Assembly (NCBI GenBank): GCA_015068565.1
Contig: SVKG01000002.1
Location: forward strand, 1 to 39,325
From: Oscillospiraceae bacterium
Lineage (GTDB): Bacteria; Bacillota; Clostridia; UMGS1810
Length of the DNA: 39,325 nt
Reading direction: 5' to 3'
Of this stretch, positions 7,841 through 14,763 are shown in pieces. The notes under the pieces are model-generated. The model made no database searches, was not told the DNA's origin, and saw only the letters and a program-made list of their open reading frames with translations. The first letter of the stretch is position 1, and every line of letters starts with the position of its first letter. The translations under genes were made by a program, and so were the position numbers.

Positions 7841-8797
7841 ATGAAAAATTGCAGAACAGACCTTGCCATAGAAGCGGCGGATTTATACAATAAAAATCCT
7901 GATGAGGTTAAAAAAATTGACGGTGTGACAGTCGAAACCGATGAAATAAAGGGCATTAAAATTACCCATGTTGAGATAACCAACAAAAACGGAGAAGAAG
8001 CCATAGGCAAAAAGCAGGGCAACTACATTACCATTGAATCGCCCAAAATAAGAGACAACGACGAAGATGCAATCGCCGCAACCTCTCAAATCCTTGCGGA
8101 CAAACTCAGGGAGATTTTACATCTTAACAAAAAATCCACAGTACTTGCAGTAGGTCTCGGCAACTGGAACGTTACCCCCGACGCACTGGGCCCCAAGGTG
8201 GTTTCTAATCTTAAAGTTACCCGACATCTTTTTGAGTATGTGCCCGAACACATTGACGAAAACACCCGCTCTGTGTGTGCCGTCTCTCCCGGAGTGCTGG
8301 GTATTACGGGCATTGAAACAAGCGAAATAATCAAAGGTATAACCGATATGGTAAAACCTGATGTCATTATTGCCATAGACGCTCTCGCTTCAAGAAAAAC
8401 AAACAGGATAAGCACTACCATTCAAATTGCAGATACAGGAATCACTCCCGGCTCGGGCATAGGAAACAAAAGAAAAGGTCTTGACAAAGACTATCTGGGA
8501 GTACCCGTTATAGCCATCGGTGTACCAACAGTGGTTGATGCTGCCACCGTTGCAAACGATGCTATTGAACTTTTGATAGAAAACATAAAAATGTTGTCGG
8601 ACAAAAACTCCGCCATGAACAAACTTGCCGACAGTTTTGATATCGAGCACAGATATCCCCTTATAAAAGAGGTGCTCACTCCCTATGTGGGAGACCTTAT
8701 TGTTACACCCAAGGAAGTAGACGGAATAATCGAGGAGGTATCCTTAATAATAGCAGATGCTATAAACGATGCCCTGTTTGGCAGCAAAGCAGGGTAA
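7841..8797 (+). CDS. gpr: Germination protease GPR
   Basis: 318 residues from the ATG at 7841, which has a textbook AAAGGAGG at 7827-7834; the frame is open further upstream but that part is not GPR-like. GPR is made in the forespore as a zymogen and degrades small acid-soluble spore proteins at germination. Family landmarks are CRTDLAIEAADLY near the N-terminus (the propeptide-cleavage region), VGLGNWNVTPDALGPKV, SPGVLGITGIET, IAIDALASR and TGITPGSGIGNKRKG, followed by GVPVIAIGVPTVVDAATV. It is followed 55 bp later by spoIIP, the same order as in Bacillus subtilis. Its presence shows the organism is, or recently was, a spore former. Confidence 0.97.
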   Translation: MKNCRTDLAIEAADLYNKNPDEVKKIDGVTVETDEIKGIKITHVEITNKNGEEAIGKKQGNYITIESPKIRDNDEDAIAATSQILADKLREILHLNKKSTVLAVGLGNWNVTPDALGPKVVSNLKVTRHLFEYVPEHIDENTRSVCAVSPGVLGITGIETSEIIKGITDMVKPDVIIAIDALASRKTNRISTTIQIADTGITPGSGIGNKRKGLDKDYLGVPVIAIGVPTVVDAATVANDAIELLIENIKMLSDKNSAMNKLADSFDIEHRYPLIKEVLTPYVGDLIVTPKEVDGIIEEVSLIIADAINDALFGSKAG

Positions 8798-8852
8798 TTA
8801 TTGCCCCGCAACAAGCATATATATTAAGCAAATACTTCAACGGGGTATATAT

Positions 8853-9968
8853 ATGCAGAAAAAACACAGATTTTACAGACACAGAAAATTCAATACGTTT
8901 ATTTTAAAAAGAACACAACTCACAACAATAATCATAGCATTGGTGTTCATTGGGGCATTGGTTTTCACCATTCCCCTCTCAAAGATGAACAGCAGTTTAC
9001 TTTTATGCGCCCTGCGCCACTCTCTCCCCCCGTTGCACCTGACCGAAAGCGACACGTCAAAATCTGAAAAAAGAGATTTTGGCTCGTTATTTAATCCTCA
9101 AAGGGTACTCGCAGAATCTATCCCGTTTTTAAATCTTCCTCCGTCCGAGGAGGAATTCCAGCCTCCGGAAGACACCACCCCCGAAGCACCGCCCCCAACG
9201 CCGCCTCTGCCAGAAAACACCCACCCCATACTGAATACACAGGTTATATCAAAAAATCTTGGTATACGGAACGAAACCACATACCAACCCGATTTACAGG
9301 CTCTGCTGTCTGCTCCTTTATCTTTTAGTTCCCCCGAAATACTGATAGTCCACACCCATGCCTCGGAATCATATAAAAATGACGGGTTAAACTATTACAC
9401 CGAAGGGGAATCGGACAGAAGTCTTGACACCACCCTTAATATGGTGAGAATAGGCGAAGAACTGGCAGCCGAACTTAAAGCGAGGGGATTTAAGGTTACC
9501 CACGCCAGGGATATTAACGACCACCCCTCCTACAACCAATCATACAACAGAACTCTTGATGTTATAAACAGTCATCTTCAAGCCAACGGAAACATACAGA
9601 TTGTACTGGATCTGCACCGCGATGCCGCGGTCAGGTCTGACGGGACAAAGTTAAAATTTACTGCATCGGTAAACGGCGAAAGTGTTTCACAGATTATGCT
9701 TGTATGCGGGACCAACCAAAGAGGGCTGCCCAACGACACCTGGCAGGAAAATCTTAAATTTGCCCTCAAACTGCAAAATTATATGGAAAACTCATTCCCC
9801 GGTCTTGCCCGTCCGCTTAATCTCCGTCAGGAACGATTCAACACCCACGCCACAAAAGGGTCTATGATAATAGAAATCGGCACCTCGGGCAATACGTTGC
9901 AGGAGTCGTTGGGCTCGGTAAAATACCTGGCGGATGCTCTGGCGCATGTTATATCAACATCAGGCTGA
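8853..9968 (+). CDS. spoIIP: Stage II sporulation protein P (SpoIIP), peptidoglycan amidase/endopeptidase
   Basis: 371 residues from the ATG at 8853. An upstream ATG in the same frame (8769) lies inside gpr and is rejected. A basic N-terminus is followed by a membrane anchor (about residues 25-45), then a proline- and glutamate-rich linker (PPPTPPLPENTHP). The catalytic domain has ILIVHTHASESY, DINDHPSYNQSYNRTLDVI, IVLDLHRDA, and TKGSMIIEIGTSGNT; the His and Glu residues in these motifs are the expected zinc ligands and catalytic groups. SpoIIP works with SpoIID and SpoIIM during engulfment to strip septal peptidoglycan. The ribosome binding site is weak (CGGGGT). Confidence 0.95.
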   Translation: MQKKHRFYRHRKFNTFILKRTQLTTIIIALVFIGALVFTIPLSKMNSSLLLCALRHSLPPLHLTESDTSKSEKRDFGSLFNPQRVLAESIPFLNLPPSEEEFQPPEDTTPEAPPPTPPLPENTHPILNTQVISKNLGIRNETTYQPDLQALLSAPLSFSSPEILIVHTHASESYKNDGLNYYTEGESDRSLDTTLNMVRIGEELAAELKARGFKVTHARDINDHPSYNQSYNRTLDVINSHLQANGNIQIVLDLHRDAAVRSDGTKLKFTASVNGESVSQIMLVCGTNQRGLPNDTWQENLKFALKLQNYMENSFPGLARPLNLRQERFNTHATKGSMIIEIGTSGNTLQESLGSVKYLADALAHVISTSG

Positions 9969-10000
9969 AAACAATCGACGGCAATTTGCCGATTACAAAG

Positions 10001-10040
10001 ATTTTCCCATGCAGTGCCCTGCACCGCATGGGATTTTTTT
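10001..10040 (+). terminator. Intrinsic terminator after spoIIP
   Basis: CCCATGC (10006-10012) pairs with GCATGGG (10026-10032) around a 13-nt loop, followed by A and seven T (10034-10040). It ends the gpr-spoIIP unit and lies 37 bp before the deacetylase gene. Confidence 0.85.
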
Positions 10041-10076
10041 GCTTTGGTTTCATATACTTTTATGAGGTGATTTTTT

Positions 10077-10934
10077 ATGAGAATCAAAAGCCGAATTGCT
10101 ATACTTTTGTTTGTGGCCTCTGTTATAGCAGTATATAATTTTGTAAGCATCCGCACATACGAAGATGTGATAAACACCAACCTGTGCACCGAGGTAAAGT
10201 TGCCGATAGTTATGTATCACGCTTTTTTAAAAGACACATCACGGCACGGGAAGTTTATTATATCCCCCGAGCAGTTTGAAGAGGATATTAAATATATAAA
10301 AGACAAAGGCTACACGCCCATACACATCAAAGAACTTATCACCTATGTAAACGCCGAGGGCAATCTCCCCGAAAAACCTATACTGATAACAATTGACGAC
10401 GGCTATTATAACAACTACATTTATGCTTTTCCGATACTTAAACAGTATGGCGTGAAAGCAGTAATTTCGCCCATTATGAAATTCAGCGAACTATACAGTC
10501 AGCACGACGAAAACAATGCCTACTACTCTCACATTACTTTTTCCCAAGCCAGGGAGATGGCCGCAACGGGGCTGGTTGAATTTCAGAATCATTCCTACGA
10601 TATGCACAAGGAAAGCGGTGAACGGCACGGGGTCAGAAAAACAGATTCGGAATCTGTGGAAGAATACAGAAAAACCGTTTATGCCGACCTTTACAGGGCA
10701 CATAATATGATAAAAGAAAATATAGGATGCACACCCGCTGCTTTTACTTTTCCATTCGGCTCATATAACCCTTATATCGACCAGGTAATAGACCAAATGG
10801 GCTACTCCGTAACACTGTCGTGCGAAAGCGGAATCAACTCGATATCCAAGGGTTGCTCCCTTAAAAACCTTAAACGCTTTAACCGTCCACACGGCATAAG
10901 TACAACAGAGTTCTTCGCAAAAATACTTGAATAA
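10077..10934 (+). CDS. Membrane-anchored polysaccharide deacetylase (NodB-like CE4 family)
   Basis: 285 residues. One N-terminal hydrophobic segment (about residues 6-22) anchors or secretes it. The catalytic domain begins with LPIVMYHAF. It has the metal and base motif TIDDGYYNN (about residue 105, Asp-Asp), the second motif NHSYDMH with two His, FTFPFGSYN (motif 3) and a C-terminal LKRFNRPHG. CE4 enzymes remove acetyl groups from N-acetylglucosamine in peptidoglycan or exopolysaccharide. The MYHAF start and HSYDMH arrangement resemble the PgaB/IcaB subgroup. GAGGTGA precedes the ATG. Position after spoIIP could suggest a spore-cortex role, but the terminator between them argues for separate control. 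Confidence 0.88.
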   Translation: MRIKSRIAILLFVASVIAVYNFVSIRTYEDVINTNLCTEVKLPIVMYHAFLKDTSRHGKFIISPEQFEEDIKYIKDKGYTPIHIKELITYVNAEGNLPEKPILITIDDGYYNNYIYAFPILKQYGVKAVISPIMKFSELYSQHDENNAYYSHITFSQAREMAATGLVEFQNHSYDMHKESGERHGVRKTDSESVEEYRKTVYADLYRAHNMIKENIGCTPAAFTFPFGSYNPYIDQVIDQMGYSVTLSCESGINSISKGCSLKNLKRFNRPHGISTTEFFAKILE

Positions 10935-10964
10935 AAAATATTTTGATTTTTTTGAAATTTACCC

Positions 10965-10993
10965 TTGACAGAGCCATGTCTGTGTGCTATAAT
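10965..10993 (+). promoter_or_regulatory. Consensus sigma-A promoter for tRNA-Leu
   Basis: TTGACA at 10965-10970, exactly 17 nt, and TATAAT at 10988-10993: a perfect match to consensus. The tRNA begins 15 bp after the -10 box, as expected for a stable-RNA gene. Confidence 0.93.
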
Positions 10994-11008
10994 CGTTAAT
11001 GTTCGTAA

Positions 11009-11089
11009 GCGAGTGTGCTGGAACTGGCAGACAGGCACGTTTGAGGGGCGTGTGTTTATGACGTACGGGTTCAAGTCCCGTCACTCGCA
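11009..11089 (+). tRNA. tRNA-Leu (anticodon GAG)
   Basis: An 81-nt class II tRNA. The acceptor stem GCGAGTG pairs with CACTCGC (11082-11088) with discriminator A at 11089. The D-loop contains GGAACTGGCAGAC. The anticodon arm CACGT-TTGAGGG-GCGTG puts GAG at 11043-11045. A short variable arm precedes the T-arm ACGGG-TTCAAGT-CCCGT. CCA is not encoded: TTAAAA follows. GAG reads the leucine codons CUC and CUU. The 3' end is partly duplicated 198 bp downstream. Confidence 0.95.
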
Positions 11090-11090
11090 T
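11075..11090 (+). repeat. tRNA 3'-end direct repeat, copy 1
   Basis: GTCCCGTCACTCGCAT, the last 15 nt of the tRNA plus one base, occurs identically at 11273-11288. Duplications of tRNA 3' ends are typical attachment-site scars of site-specific integration. Confidence 0.85.
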
Positions 11091-11128
11091 TAAAAAGCCT
11101 TAAAGGATTTTTCCTTTAAGGCTTTTTT
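11091..11128 (+). terminator. Intrinsic terminator after tRNA-Leu (T1)
   Basis: Two 16-nt arms (11092-11107 and 11112-11127) pair perfectly around a 4-nt loop and end in TTTTTT. The core is AGCCTTAAAGGA / TCCTTTAAGGCT. It directly follows the tRNA. Confidence 0.93.
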
Positions 11129-11141
11129 GTGTGTAATTAGA

Positions 11142-11167
11142 GGGACTTGAACCCTAAGAGGGCACGA
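11142..11167 (+). repeat. 26-bp direct repeat containing an antisense T-arm, copy 1
   Basis: The block starts GGGACTTGAACCC, the exact reverse complement of the tRNA T-arm core GGGTTCAAGTCCC at 11067-11079, and continues to GGGCACGA. It recurs without a mismatch at 11342-11367. It is preceded in both copies by GTGTAATT. Confidence 0.85.
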
Positions 11168-11175
11168 GCCGTTAA

Positions 11176-11202
11176 GCACAATAATCCAGCGGATTGTTGT
11201 GC
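11176..11202 (+). other. Strong 12-bp hairpin with triloop
   Basis: GCACAATAATCC (11176-11187) pairs along its full length with GGATTGTTGTGC (11191-11202), with one G-T pair and an AGC loop. It lies between the tRNA terminator and the tRNA-like element. No T run follows, so it is not a terminator. Confidence 0.7.
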
Positions 11203-11204
11203 AG

Positions 11205-11287
11205 GTGAGTGGTGCGCAGACGGGTACTGTGCGAAGCACGGTCGTCAAGCAGGAAAGACGCGAAGCGGATTTGTCCCGTCACTCGCA
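11205..11287 (+). ncRNA. tRNA-Leu-derived structured element or pseudo-tRNA
   Basis: An 83-nt segment bounded by GTGAGTG (11205-11211) and CACTCGC (11280-11286) plus A, which together reform a 7-bp acceptor stem with one G-T pair. It shares GCAGAC-N-GG-N-AC with the real tRNA-Leu. The internal part does not fold as a functional tRNA: there is no readable anticodon arm or T-loop. Instead it carries hairpin GACG...ACTGTGC-GAA-GCACGGT...CGTC (11219-11246) and CGC-GAA-GCG (11259-11267). A full terminator follows. Whether it is transcribed is unknown; no separate promoter is evident. Confidence 0.5.
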
Positions 11288-11288
11288 T
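11273..11288 (+). repeat. tRNA 3'-end direct repeat, copy 2
   Basis: An identical 16-nt copy of 11075-11090 (GTCCCGTCACTCGCAT), followed like copy 1 by a run of A and a terminator hairpin. It is the right-hand boundary of the tRNA-derived element. Confidence 0.85.
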
Positions 11289-11326
11289 AAAAAGACTTGA
11301 AGATTCAATATCTTCAAGTCTTTTTT
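11289..11326 (+). terminator. Second intrinsic terminator with a different, fully paired stem (T2)
   Basis: AAAAAGACTTGAAGAT (11289-11304) pairs with ATCTTCAAGTCTTTTT (11310-11325), followed by further T. It occupies the same place relative to the tRNA 3' end as T1, but the core stem differs at several positions on both arms, so pairing is kept. Confidence 0.9.
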
Positions 11327-11341
11327 ATTGTGTAATTTGAG

Positions 11342-11367
11342 GGGACTTGAACCCTAAGAGGGCACGA
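11342..11367 (+). repeat. 26-bp direct repeat containing an antisense T-arm, copy 2
   Basis: Identical to 11142-11167. After it the two copies diverge completely: copy 1 runs into the hairpin at 11176, copy 2 into sequence leading to the XRE gene. Copy 2 looks like the truncated start of another element unit. Confidence 0.85.
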
Positions 11368-11436
11368 TATGTCCAAGGTCAGTTTCACCATAATTTCAAT
11401 AGGGAAAATTGCCATAATACTAATTGGTGATGTGTT

Positions 11437-11661
11437 ATGAATAAATTAAAGGAACTTCGTATCAAAAAGGGTTATACACAAATCAAAATGCAGATGCTCA
11501 CAGGCATTGACCAGAGTGATTATTCCAAACTCGAAAACGGCAAAAGATATTTTGCTTTTGAACAATGTCGGAAACTTGCAATAGCACTTGATACAAGTAT
11601 GGACTATCTTGCAGATTTAACCGATGAAGAAAATCCGTATCCACGAAAACAATCTAAATAA
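11437..11661 (+). CDS. Small XRE-family helix-turn-helix regulator
   Basis: 74 residues, essentially one HTH_3/XRE domain: LKELRIKKGYTQIKMQMLTGIDQSDYSKLENGKR is the five-helix DNA-binding core, and LDTSMDYLADLTDE is the typical end. There is no partner domain. GGTGATG precedes the ATG. Such proteins act as repressors of mobile elements, toxin-antitoxin loci or single operons; no toxin or phage gene is adjacent. Its position behind a duplicated tRNA 3' end suggests it may be a remnant of an integrated element. It converges on the ftsW gene and shares a terminator with it. Confidence 0.88.
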   Translation: MNKLKELRIKKGYTQIKMQMLTGIDQSDYSKLENGKRYFAFEQCRKLAIALDTSMDYLADLTDEENPYPRKQSK

Positions 11662-11672
11662 ATCTTTACAGC

Positions 11673-11706
11673 AAAAAACCGAATTGAGCAATCAATTCGG
11701 TTTTAT
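11673..11706. terminator. Bidirectional terminator between the XRE gene and ftsW/rodA
   Basis: AAAACCGAATTGA (11675-11687) pairs with TCAATTCGGTTTT (11692-11704) around GCAA. A runs on the left and T runs on the right serve both directions. It ends within a few bases of both stop codons. Confidence 0.92.
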
Positions 11707-11708
11707 TT

Positions 11709-12944
11709 TTATCTTTTTCTTTCCAGATAAGAGACCGCAGTGAGTATTCCCGTCATTATACAGCACGACACCATTGAACTGCCACCGTAACTTACAAACG
11801 GGAGTGTGATGCCCGTTAAGGGTATAAGTTTTATAACGCCCCCTACAATGATAAAAGTCTGAAAAGCAAAACTTATGACGAGTCCGAAAGTAAGCGCCTT
11901 TAAAAACTCATTTTTCGCTTTTAAACCTATTTTAAACCCACGATAGGAATATATAAAATATATCATAATAATGGCTATACCGGTGAAAATACCCATTTCC
12001 TCGCATATTGCGGCGAAGATAAAGTCCGAATGGACTTCGGGTATCAAATGCGGTGTGCCGTTACCAAGCCCTGTACCGAAATACCCGCCGGAGGTTATTG
12101 CAAAGAGTGACTGGGTAATCTGAAATCCCTTATTGGTGGCGTCCACCCAGGGGTCTAACCATGTGACGACTCTTGACTTAATATGGTCAGTAAGGAAATA
12201 GCCCCCCGCAGCACCTAAAAAAGCAAGTGCACCGTTTATAAGCATAAGCCGTTTTGAAGTATCGTACAAAAACATCATAACAAAGTACGTGAGGAAAAAC
12301 ACTATTGCAGTACCCCACTCCTTCTGTATAAGCATAAAGCCAAGGCAAACATACACAAATATATTTGCGACAATATCTTTTTTTGGAATGTTCCATATCT
12401 CGCCGGACAAAAGTTTATGTTTTGATTCGTCCATTGTAAAAAAACAAGCCAGGGCAAATACATAGGTTATCTTAATAAATTCCGAGGGCTGAACTGTTCT
12501 TCCGCCGATACTTATCCAGTTTTTAGAGCCGCCCCGGGTTTCTCCGAAAACAAGTGTTGCTATAAAGAGACCTATGGAGATTATGACGTACAAGATAAGA
12601 AGTTTATCCCAATGTTTAAAAAGTCTTACCGCAAGGTATCCGGCAAGAAACACTATAATTCCTGTACAAAACCAGAAAACCTGATTATATCCGTATTTTG
12701 TGTCTATCCGAAGCAACATAATAATACCTATACTGATAAGTATAGACACCATAAGAAACAGGTACACATCGCCCATATCAAGCCAATACATAAGAGCGTA
12801 TATACCAATATTTACCGCAAGAATAATGGCTCCGGCGTACAGAATGTTTACATCATACGGCGTCTTATAAAAAAACAACAACACAAACCCTATGAGATTA
12901 AGCAACAGAAAATAAAGAACAGGTCGTATTCTTAATCTGCTCAT
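11709..12944 (-). CDS. SEDS-family peptidoglycan polymerase (FtsW/RodA/SpoVE type)
   Basis: 411 residues with about ten membrane segments. SEDS proteins polymerise lipid II glycan strands together with a class B penicillin-binding protein. Visible motifs are VQPSEFIKI, a loop QKEWGTA in place of the more usual PDLGTA, the WLDPW segment near residue 262 whose Asp is the catalytic residue in RodA, FGTGLGNG, HSDFIFAAICEE, and FVSYGGSS. The gene overlaps the FHA gene by 4 bp (ATG start with GGAGG before it), so the two are probably cotranslated. No PBP or Ser/Thr kinase gene is next to it. FtsW versus RodA cannot be settled from sequence alone. Confidence 0.92.
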   Translation of the reverse strand: MSRLRIRPVLYFLLLNLIGFVLLFFYKTPYDVNILYAGAIILAVNIGIYALMYWLDMGDVYLFLMVSILISIGIIMLLRIDTKYGYNQVFWFCTGIIVFLAGYLAVRLFKHWDKLLILYVIISIGLFIATLVFGETRGGSKNWISIGGRTVQPSEFIKITYVFALACFFTMDESKHKLLSGEIWNIPKKDIVANIFVYVCLGFMLIQKEWGTAIVFFLTYFVMMFLYDTSKRLMLINGALAFLGAAGGYFLTDHIKSRVVTWLDPWVDATNKGFQITQSLFAITSGGYFGTGLGNGTPHLIPEVHSDFIFAAICEEMGIFTGIAIIMIYFIYSYRGFKIGLKAKNEFLKALTFGLVISFAFQTFIIVGGVIKLIPLTGITLPFVSYGGSSMVSCCIMTGILTAVSYLERKR

Positions 12945-13402
12945 GATTTAACCTCCATAACATACGGGTCAACAAACATAAATTCTACATTACCTATCTT
13001 AATCTTATCCCCGTCTTTGAGGCGAACAGGCTTTTCCAAAAGTTTTTTACCGTTTAAAAACGTGCCGTTGGTACTGCCCATATCTTTCGCATAAAATTTG
13101 CCTTCTTGCAGATATATAAAGGTATTCTCCTTCGACATAAAGGGGTCTTTGATAAACAAATCACACTTTTTGCTCCTGCCTACAAGGGTGTTCTCTTTAA
13201 GTCCGTAACTTTCGAACACTTTAAAGTCCAGATCCTTTGCAAGGGTGATTGTCTTTAAATACGCAACAGCACCGTCAAGGGAATTTTCCATACGCCTTGT
13301 GTCTGTAATATCAAGATAGATAAGTTTAATAACGCTGTATATGAACATATACACAACTACAACGAATATATATTTCAAAATATCGGCAATTATCTGGTAC
13401 AT
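12941..13402 (-). CDS. Membrane-anchored FHA-domain protein
   Basis: 153 residues. One N-terminal membrane segment (about residues 5-30) is followed by a short linker and an FHA domain with GRSKKCDLFIKDPFMSKENT, the phosphothreonine-binding GRS/SxxH-like surface (here Ser-Lys-Glu-Asn), and MGSTNGTFLNG. FHA domains bind phosphothreonine on partners of Ser/Thr kinases. FHA-SEDS gene pairs are known from Actinobacteria and Clostridia, where they couple kinase signalling to wall synthesis. AAGGGGTGA precedes the ATG. It sits 27 bp behind pyrC and overlaps the SEDS gene. Confidence 0.9.
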   Translation of the reverse strand: MYQIIADILKYIFVVVVYMFIYSVIKLIYLDITDTRRMENSLDGAVAYLKTITLAKDLDFKVFESYGLKENTLVGRSKKCDLFIKDPFMSKENTFIYLQEGKFYAKDMGSTNGTFLNGKKLLEKPVRLKDGDKIKIGNVEFMFVDPYVMEVKS

Positions 13403-13429
13403 ACCGTCACCCCTTATAAAAGATGCGCT

Positions 13430-14734
13430 TTAATTGAAATACGCCTTCCACAATGCCTCTCCGCCACGAAGGGCTACTCTGCCGCCCACGATTGAATAGA
13501 GAAGTCTGCCTGTTAATTCAAATCCGTCATAGGGCGTGTTTTTACTTTTTGAAAGCATATCCGCTGCCACAACCTTATAACTTTTACTCACATCAAATAT
13601 CGCAATGTCTGCAACATCTCCAACACCGATACTGCCTCTTTGTATTCCCAGAATTTTTGACGGATTAACAGACATTTTTTCCACGAGTTCGCTCAAAGTA
13701 AGGTGTCCCTTTTCAACAAGATAAGTGTAACCCAATGCAAAGGCTGTTTCAAAACCCACTATACCGTTAGGTGCTTTACTGAATTCTCCGCCCTTTTCCT
13801 CTGCCGAATGGGGCGCATGGTCAGTTGCGATTACATCAACCGTACCGTCTGCAAGACCTTCTATTATCGCAGAAACATCGTCGTTATTGCGCAAGGGAGG
13901 ATTCATTTTCGCATTGGCACCGCTTACCTTAACCGCATCCTCTGTAAGCGAAAAATAATGCGGACAGGTTTCGCAAGTGATGGGCGCACCTTTTTCTTTG
14001 GCGCGGCGGATTATATCCACAGACCGACGGGTGCTGACATGGGCTATATGCACAGGGAGTTTATACTGCTCTGACAAGATGGCATCACGGGCAACCATAA
14101 CCTCTTCGGATGTGGGAGAAATCCCTTCATACCCAAGGCTCTCGGCAAGTGCCCCCTCGTTCATATCACCTTTACCGAGGGAAATGTCTTCACAATGTGA
14201 TATTACCGCAACGCCAAGTTGGTATGCCTTTCTCATAGCATCGAGCATCATCGCAGAGTTCTCTACCGGTCTGCCGTCATCGGACACGGCAACAACCCCT
14301 GCCTCTTTAAGCGCCTCTATATCGGTAGCATCTGCGCCACCCAGGCCTTTACTTATTGCGCCTATCGGGAACACATTTGCCATACCTGCCGCCTCGGCTT
14401 TGTCAAGTATAAACTTAACAGTTTCGGCTGTATCAATCGCAGGTTTTGTATTGGGCATACAGGCAACGGAAGTAAACCCACCGCCAAGAGCACTCTTGGT
14501 ACCGGATGCGATGTCTTCCTTATACTCAAAGCCGGGCTCACGCAAGTGGCAATGCATATCCACAAGACCGGGCACAACAATATGATTTTCGACGTTGATA
14601 ATCTCTGTGTCCTCCCCAACCGTGAGATTTTCGCCGATTGCAGACACTATGCCTTTTTCAATAAGCACATCCGCCACACCGTCAAACCCGTTTACCGGGT
14701 CCACTACCCTGCCGCCTTTTATAAGTATTGACAT
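13430..14734 (-). CDS. pyrC: Dihydroorotase
   Basis: 434 residues, the normal length of the class I enzyme that closes N-carbamoyl-aspartate to dihydroorotate in pyrimidine synthesis. The metal site is visible: VDMHCHLREPG (about residue 60), HCEDISL, HIAHVSTRRS, and ATDHAPHSAEEK (Asp near residue 304, the catalytic acid/base). No other pyr gene is adjacent. GGAGGG precedes the ATG and a good promoter lies upstream. It heads a likely three-gene unit with the FHA and SEDS genes, an unusual pairing of nucleotide and wall synthesis that may simply be positional. Confidence 0.96.
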   Translation of the reverse strand: MSILIKGGRVVDPVNGFDGVADVLIEKGIVSAIGENLTVGEDTEIINVENHIVVPGLVDMHCHLREPGFEYKEDIASGTKSALGGGFTSVACMPNTKPAIDTAETVKFILDKAEAAGMANVFPIGAISKGLGGADATDIEALKEAGVVAVSDDGRPVENSAMMLDAMRKAYQLGVAVISHCEDISLGKGDMNEGALAESLGYEGISPTSEEVMVARDAILSEQYKLPVHIAHVSTRRSVDIIRRAKEKGAPITCETCPHYFSLTEDAVKVSGANAKMNPPLRNNDDVSAIIEGLADGTVDVIATDHAPHSAEEKGGEFSKAPNGIVGFETAFALGYTYLVEKGHLTLSELVEKMSVNPSKILGIQRGSIGVGDVADIAIFDVSKSYKVVAADMLSKSKNTPYDGFELTGRLLYSIVGGRVALRGGEALWKAYFN

Positions 14735-14763
14735 ATTAAATCCCTCCGAATTCAGTTTATATT

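Noticed and set aside
9098-9355. Opposite-strand open frame within spoIIP (glycine- and serine-rich)
   Set aside because: It is the mirror of the proline- and glutamate-rich linker of SpoIIP, with no ribosome binding site or family features.
11137-11210. A second tRNA on the - strand, suggested by the T-arm sequence in GGGACTTGAACCC
   Set aside because: On the - strand only the T-arm-like part is present; no matching acceptor stem, D-arm or anticodon arm can be formed.
11075-11367. CRISPR-like or simple tandem repeat
   Set aside because: Only two copies exist, with unequal internal similarity and tRNA-derived ends; there are no regular spacers or cas genes.
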